Source: Nageia nagi (taxonomy: Eukaryota > Pinophyta). From it: DNA of 64,000 nucleotides. Positions 60,290 to 64,000 of this stretch are shown piece by piece; position 1 is the stretch's first letter; every line of letters starts with the position of its first letter. A model generated the notes under the pieces. That model did no database searches. It saw only the letters and a program-made list of their open reading frames with translations, and was not told the origin of the DNA. Where the stretch lies: contig JBITNC010000001.1 in assembly GCA_050084985.1 (NCBI GenBank), positions 167,214,001 to 167,278,000 of the forward strand, written 5' to 3'. The translations under genes were made by a program, and so were the position numbers.

Positions 60290-60850
60290 GGAATTCAACC
60301 TTCACTCCCCCTTGAGGATAACTTCACTAACCATAAAGAAACTTTCAAAGTGTGCACAACAAAGTTTCTAAAGTGGCTAGTGAATAAATCAGGAGAGTCA
60401 AAGTCAGATGAATAGAGCTATAGTTGTTCCATTAAGAACTTTCTCCTTGATATAATATGATTGGATTTACAATGCATTATAATTCATCACTAAGATGTCA
60501 AGCCATTACTTATAGTCACCAAAAAATAATGTATAAGCAAATTATACAAATAAACAAAAAATAAAGTGCCTAACAACTTTATTAAGAAGGAAAAAATTAC
60601 AATGGATTCAATAAGAATTCAACCTTACTCCCTTTTTGAGGGCAATTTCACCAACCTAATAGAATCCCTAAGCCTAGAGAACTAAGCTTTAGGAAGGGGC
60701 TTGGTGAACAAATTAGCATAGTTTAGGACTTATGGACAATAGTGCAAGTAAAAAAAATCATCTAGAACCTTCTCTTTGATGAAGTGGGCTTGGATTTCTC
60801 TGTGCTTTGTTCTCTGATGGAGAATAAGATTCTTTACCAAAGAAATAGCT
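60290..60850 (-). repeat. Diverged internal duplication in 3' part of G
   Basis: Text at about 60290-60520 (AATTCAACCTTCACTCCCCC, then ACTTCACTAACC, then TTCTCCTTGATATAATATGATTGGATT) is paralleled at about 60615-60850 (AATTCAACCTTACTCCCTTT, then TTTCACCAACCT, then TTCTCTTTGATGAAGTGGGCTTGGATT). The second copy is the C-terminal part of RNase H. The first is an extra, more decayed copy. Confidence 0.65.
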
Positions 60851-61449
60851 AGATGATTATCTCAAGAAATTTGAGATGAATGAACTTGCTCAAACCCAAC
60901 CTCTTTTAGAAGATAACTCAACCAAATAGCTTCTTGGGCTACAACTAACATCGCATGATATTTAGTGTCTATAGTGGAGAGAGCAGGAGTAGGCTACTTC
61001 TTGAAAGCCTAATAGATAGCACCTGAACCAATGCTAAACACATAAGTAGAGGTTGATTTTATATCATATCTATCTCCCCCATAGTTAGAATCTAAGAGTC
61101 CTTAGAGAATGAAGGTAACTTATCATACTTGAGAGAAAGATCCTTAGTACCTACAACATACCTTAAAATTTGCTTAATTGCATTGAGGTGCTCAACATAT
61201 GGCTTTTGTATAAAGTGAGTCAATAAATTTATGGAAAAGGAAATATATGGCCTGGAGATAGTCAAATAAATAAGACTAGCAATTTGTTACATGTAATCTA
61301 TAGCATCTGCCAACTGAGAGTTGGAGCTAAAAGACAAAGTGATTCCAGGAGAGATTGGGATTGCAGCATGTATGCACTCCTCCATTCCAAAATTTTGAAA
61401 GATATACTTGGATTGACTAAGATAAGTACAATCCTTTTATTGGTACTAT
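60680..61449 (-). pseudogene. Element G RNase H and polymerase connection relic
   Basis: The minus strand reads QSKYIFQNFGMEEC near 61390-61430, then SFSSNSQLADA near 61320. RNase H follows with STYVFSIGSGAIYWAFKKQP near 60990-61050 and ALSTIDTKYHAM near 60960, where the usual EAEY is altered. QRTKHREIQAHFIKEKVLDD near 60770-60830 and LFTKPL near 60690 form the conserved C-terminus. Its role is degradation of the RNA strand during reverse transcription. Stops are present. It is separated from the polymerase by the insertion at 61450-62045. Confidence 0.82.
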
Positions 61450-62045
61450 AGATCCAAAAGAATGCATATAATTATTAATAGGGGTTAATTAATGTACTAT
61501 TGATCTATTTTATTTTTATTTTCATATATATTTGAAATATGGAAATAACAAATAATATAAATATACTTGTTCTTAATTAGATCGCATGTCCATTCCATTA
61601 AGATCAACATACATAAAAGATGAGCATCCACTCATTCAATTGCACACTATTAGCAGCCTAAAAGAGGTACATCACTAGTAGCCTAAAAATAAGCAACATA
61701 ACAAATGCAATCAAGAATGTAGTGATGAGTGAATGAAAAAATCATCAGATAACAAATATGAGATATAACTTATGAATATTGTTTGCACATGACAAAGTGA
61801 TGTAACATGTGCTAGAATCTCTCAAATAATCCTCCTCATATTCATTTTCTTGTAAAGTTTAAGGTCATCATTTGATGCCTTTATATATGATACATGTTTA
61901 CATGAATTTGATCTTTTTTACCCCTTGTACATGCCATAAGGGTCCATTACATAAATTACATAGCTTTGAGTATTTTTAACCCTTTTTTACATAATACATC
62001 ATTGAGGTTCAAAATGAACTATTTAATAAATAATAATTCATTTTT
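61450..62045. other. About 600-bp insertion splitting the polymerase of G
   Basis: The copia frame leaves off after LLHYYLGVQV at about 62060 and resumes at YQ and DCTYLSQSKYI at about 61441. In C the two are contiguous. The intervening AT-rich DNA has no frame, LTR or clear terminal repeat. The phrase AGCAGCCTAAAAGAGGTACATCACTAGTAGCCTAAAA near 61645-61690 holds a small direct repeat. Its nature is unknown. Confidence 0.7.
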
Positions 62046-64000
62046 AAACATCTACAGTTACACTTGCACACCAAGGTAGTAGTGCAATAAACCAAGGTCT
62101 TTCATTTCAAAAGTTATCTTAAGTTTAGATATGTAGTCTTGTATGAGGACTATATTATTCCCTATAATCAATAGATCATCCACATAAAGAAGAATCAAGA
62201 TCAAGTCTTGTCCATAATTGATCACATAAAGATCTATGTCAAAGAAGCATTAAGAAAATCCAATTTCATCAAATAATATTAAAATATTTTTATACCAAGT
62301 TTGAGGTGCCTGCTTAAGTCCATACAAAGACTTCTTTAGCTTGCAAACAAAATATTCTTTTCCTCCCATTACAAACTTTCCTAGTTGGTTCATGTAGATT
62401 TCCACATCTAAGTCACCATTGAGAAAAGTGCTCTTGACATCAAGTTGAAAAACTTTCCATCCTTGAGCTATTGTAAAAGAAAAGATCACCCTAACAGTAG
62501 GCTTATATGCCATTGAAGCAAAGGTTTTTTCATAATCAAATTCATATTTTTGAGTGAAACCCTTAGCTACTAACCTTGCTTTGTATTTTTCAATTTCTCT
62601 AACTGAATTATATTTGGTCTTGTAAATCCATTTATTACTAATCACATTGTGTTTATTAGGATAAGGAGCCAAATCACAAGTTTGATTCTTTATTAGAGCC
62701 TCATACTCCACATTCATGGAATTCATCTAGCACTCTTGCTTTGAATCTTCTTTGAAAGATGTGGGCTCATTCTTACTATCAATTTTGAAAAATAAGAATT
62801 TATTTATGGTCATACTTCTTGTTATCCTTTATGTTGGAGAGCTTTGTTCCTTAGGTGATAAATTTATACTGACATCCATCTAGTTAGGTGCAACAGAAGA
62901 ATCATCACCCTCATCAAAGTTTCCATAAGAAGTAGATTCTTCAAGAAGTTCATTGAACTTTACATCCTTTGACATAAAAATAACTCTAATGGAAGGTTGG
63001 TATAGCTTGTAACCTCTATACTGATTATCATAACCCATAAAGATACACTTTTCATATCTCTTATCCAGCTTCTTCCTTTTCTCAAGAACAACAAAGGCAT
63101 AAACATCATATCTAAAGACCCTAAAGTGAGAGATGTTAGGTTTCTTTTCTATCCATACCTCATATAGAGTTTTGCCTTCAACTACTTTGTAAGACACTTA
63201 TTTAAGATGTAGATTGCAATATTTACAACTTCACCCCATAAAAAGTTAGGAAGATCCCCCAACATACATCTTGCCATTTCCTGAATGGTTCTATTCTTCT
63301 ATTTGGCTATACCATTTTGATGAAGAGTGTAAGGGATTGAAAACTACCTCTTGATTTCATACTTGGTACAAAAATAATTGAATTCATTTCTATTATACTC
63401 ACCCTCATTATCAAATCTTAACATCTTGATTTTGAATTCAGATTGATTTTCTACCAAGGTTTTGAAATCTTTGAACCTATCAAAGGTTTGATCCTTGTTC
63501 TCTATAAGATAATCAAATGTCATATTACTATAGTCATCAATAAAGGTTAAGATATAAGATGCTCCCCTAAGAGATTTAGTCAAAAATGGATCCATCAAAT
63601 CTAAATGCACAAGTTGAAGAGGTTGAGTTTCTCCAGTTGCCTTATCTTTTGGAAATTTTTTTCGATTCATTTTACCTAGAATGCACTTCTCATAAAGACC
63701 AATTGTAAATGATATTATAAGAAAACCTTCCATAAGTTCTTGGTCTTTCATAACTTGAATGTTCTTATGGTTTAGGTGGTCTAATCAATGGTGCCAAAGA
63801 TTTTCTCTAAAGCAAACATTAATTATAAGGTACATCTTTGTTGGATATTGATCCATAATGTAAATTTCATCTTTTACTAAACCTTTCACCAAAGTGGTAA
63901 GACCCTTTTTCATGCACCAAGAGTGTGAGTTAAACTCAAAAGAGTAACCCTTCCTTGTAACTTGAATTATGGAAAGAAGATTCATAGTGATTTTTGGCAC
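62046..64000 (-). pseudogene. Element G GAG-pre-integrase, integrase and reverse transcriptase
   Basis: GAG-pre-integrase text lies at 63630-64000 (LTTLVKGLVKDEIYIMD, then ILGKMNRKK). Integrase keeps HLDLMDPF (about 63600) and MLRFDNEGEYNRNEF (about 63400). At the third catalytic position near 63320 the Glu of NGIAE is Lys. Its C-terminal part is open at 62880-63197 (FRVFRYDVYAF, KCIFMGYDNQYRGYKLY). Reverse transcriptase is open for 158 codons at 62250-62726, with NKWIYKTKYNS, KARLVAKGFTQKY, FQLDVKSTFLNGDLDVEIYM and [16 protein letters not shown]. The catalytic YVDDLLIIGNN follows near 62160. A one-to-few-codon break near 62250 and stops in integrase make it inactive, but polymerase residues are nearly all conserved. 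Confidence 0.9.

Larger units (their letters stand above)
59209..64000 (-). mobile_element. Ty1-copia element G, 3' part (3' LTR to GAG-pre-integrase)
   Basis: From the right edge on the minus strand the order is the end of the protease region, GAG-pre-integrase, integrase, reverse transcriptase, RNase H, a 1 kb untranslated part, polypurine tract and 3' LTR. It is the least decayed pol in the window. Two oddities are a roughly 600-bp insertion between the polymerase and connection regions, and a duplicated segment in the 3' part. Confidence 0.9.

Noticed and set aside
1-64000. Endogenous pararetrovirus (caulimovirus-type) insertion
   Set aside because: All polymerase-bearing relics show LTRs, copia or gypsy domain order, or LINE motifs. 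No movement-protein or coat-protein-like region adjoins a polymerase.

Overview
The window looks like intergenic DNA from a large, repeat-swollen seed-plant nuclear genome. The evidence is nested, heavily mutated Ty1-copia and Ty3-gypsy LTR retrotransposons with plant initiator-Met-tRNA primer sites, LINEs of the plant DUF4283 type, spliced fragments of plant genes, and strong AT-richness with few CpGs. A gymnosperm would fit the age and density of the nesting, but the sequence does not prove this. I see no intact host gene.

Layout. 1-5761: copia element A (minus, running off the left edge), whose leader carries an HGSNAT-like gene fragment and a decayed tRNA-Phe. 5762-11917: remains of gypsy element H (minus gag, minisatellite). 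13260-14110: plus-strand LINE ORF1 relic. 14860-15790: exons of a Gly/Arg-rich protein relic. 19433-19928: LTR and primer site of copia relic I. 21140-26560: long decayed LINE (minus). 26645-27671: candidate terminal-inverted-repeat element. 27967-28137: beta-galactosidase fragment. 28200-36499: complete but dead copia element C, inserted in the integrase of a second copia family (E1), whose rearranged remainder lies at 36505-37130. 37688-40423: orphan leader block and E2 gag-integrase. 40637-40939: second beta-galactosidase fragment, in an unusually CpG-rich patch. 43440-44852: gypsy relic J. 47434-58610: gypsy-like element F with target duplication, split by copia element D (51612-58302, minus, 3' end lost). 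58870-64000: LTR fragment and copia element G (minus, running off the right edge).

The most interesting signal is shared by A, C, D and the orphan block at 37688. These copia elements have 2.7-3.6 kb between primer site and gag, and just before gag all carry a conserved block of about 420 bp. The strand opposite to gag-pol in that block has similar small reading frames in the copies. A, C and D have no working coding capacity left: nearly every gag-pol domain has stops, frameshifts or altered catalytic residues. The window therefore records successive insertion, gene-fragment capture, deletion and methylation-type decay rather than a working pathway.
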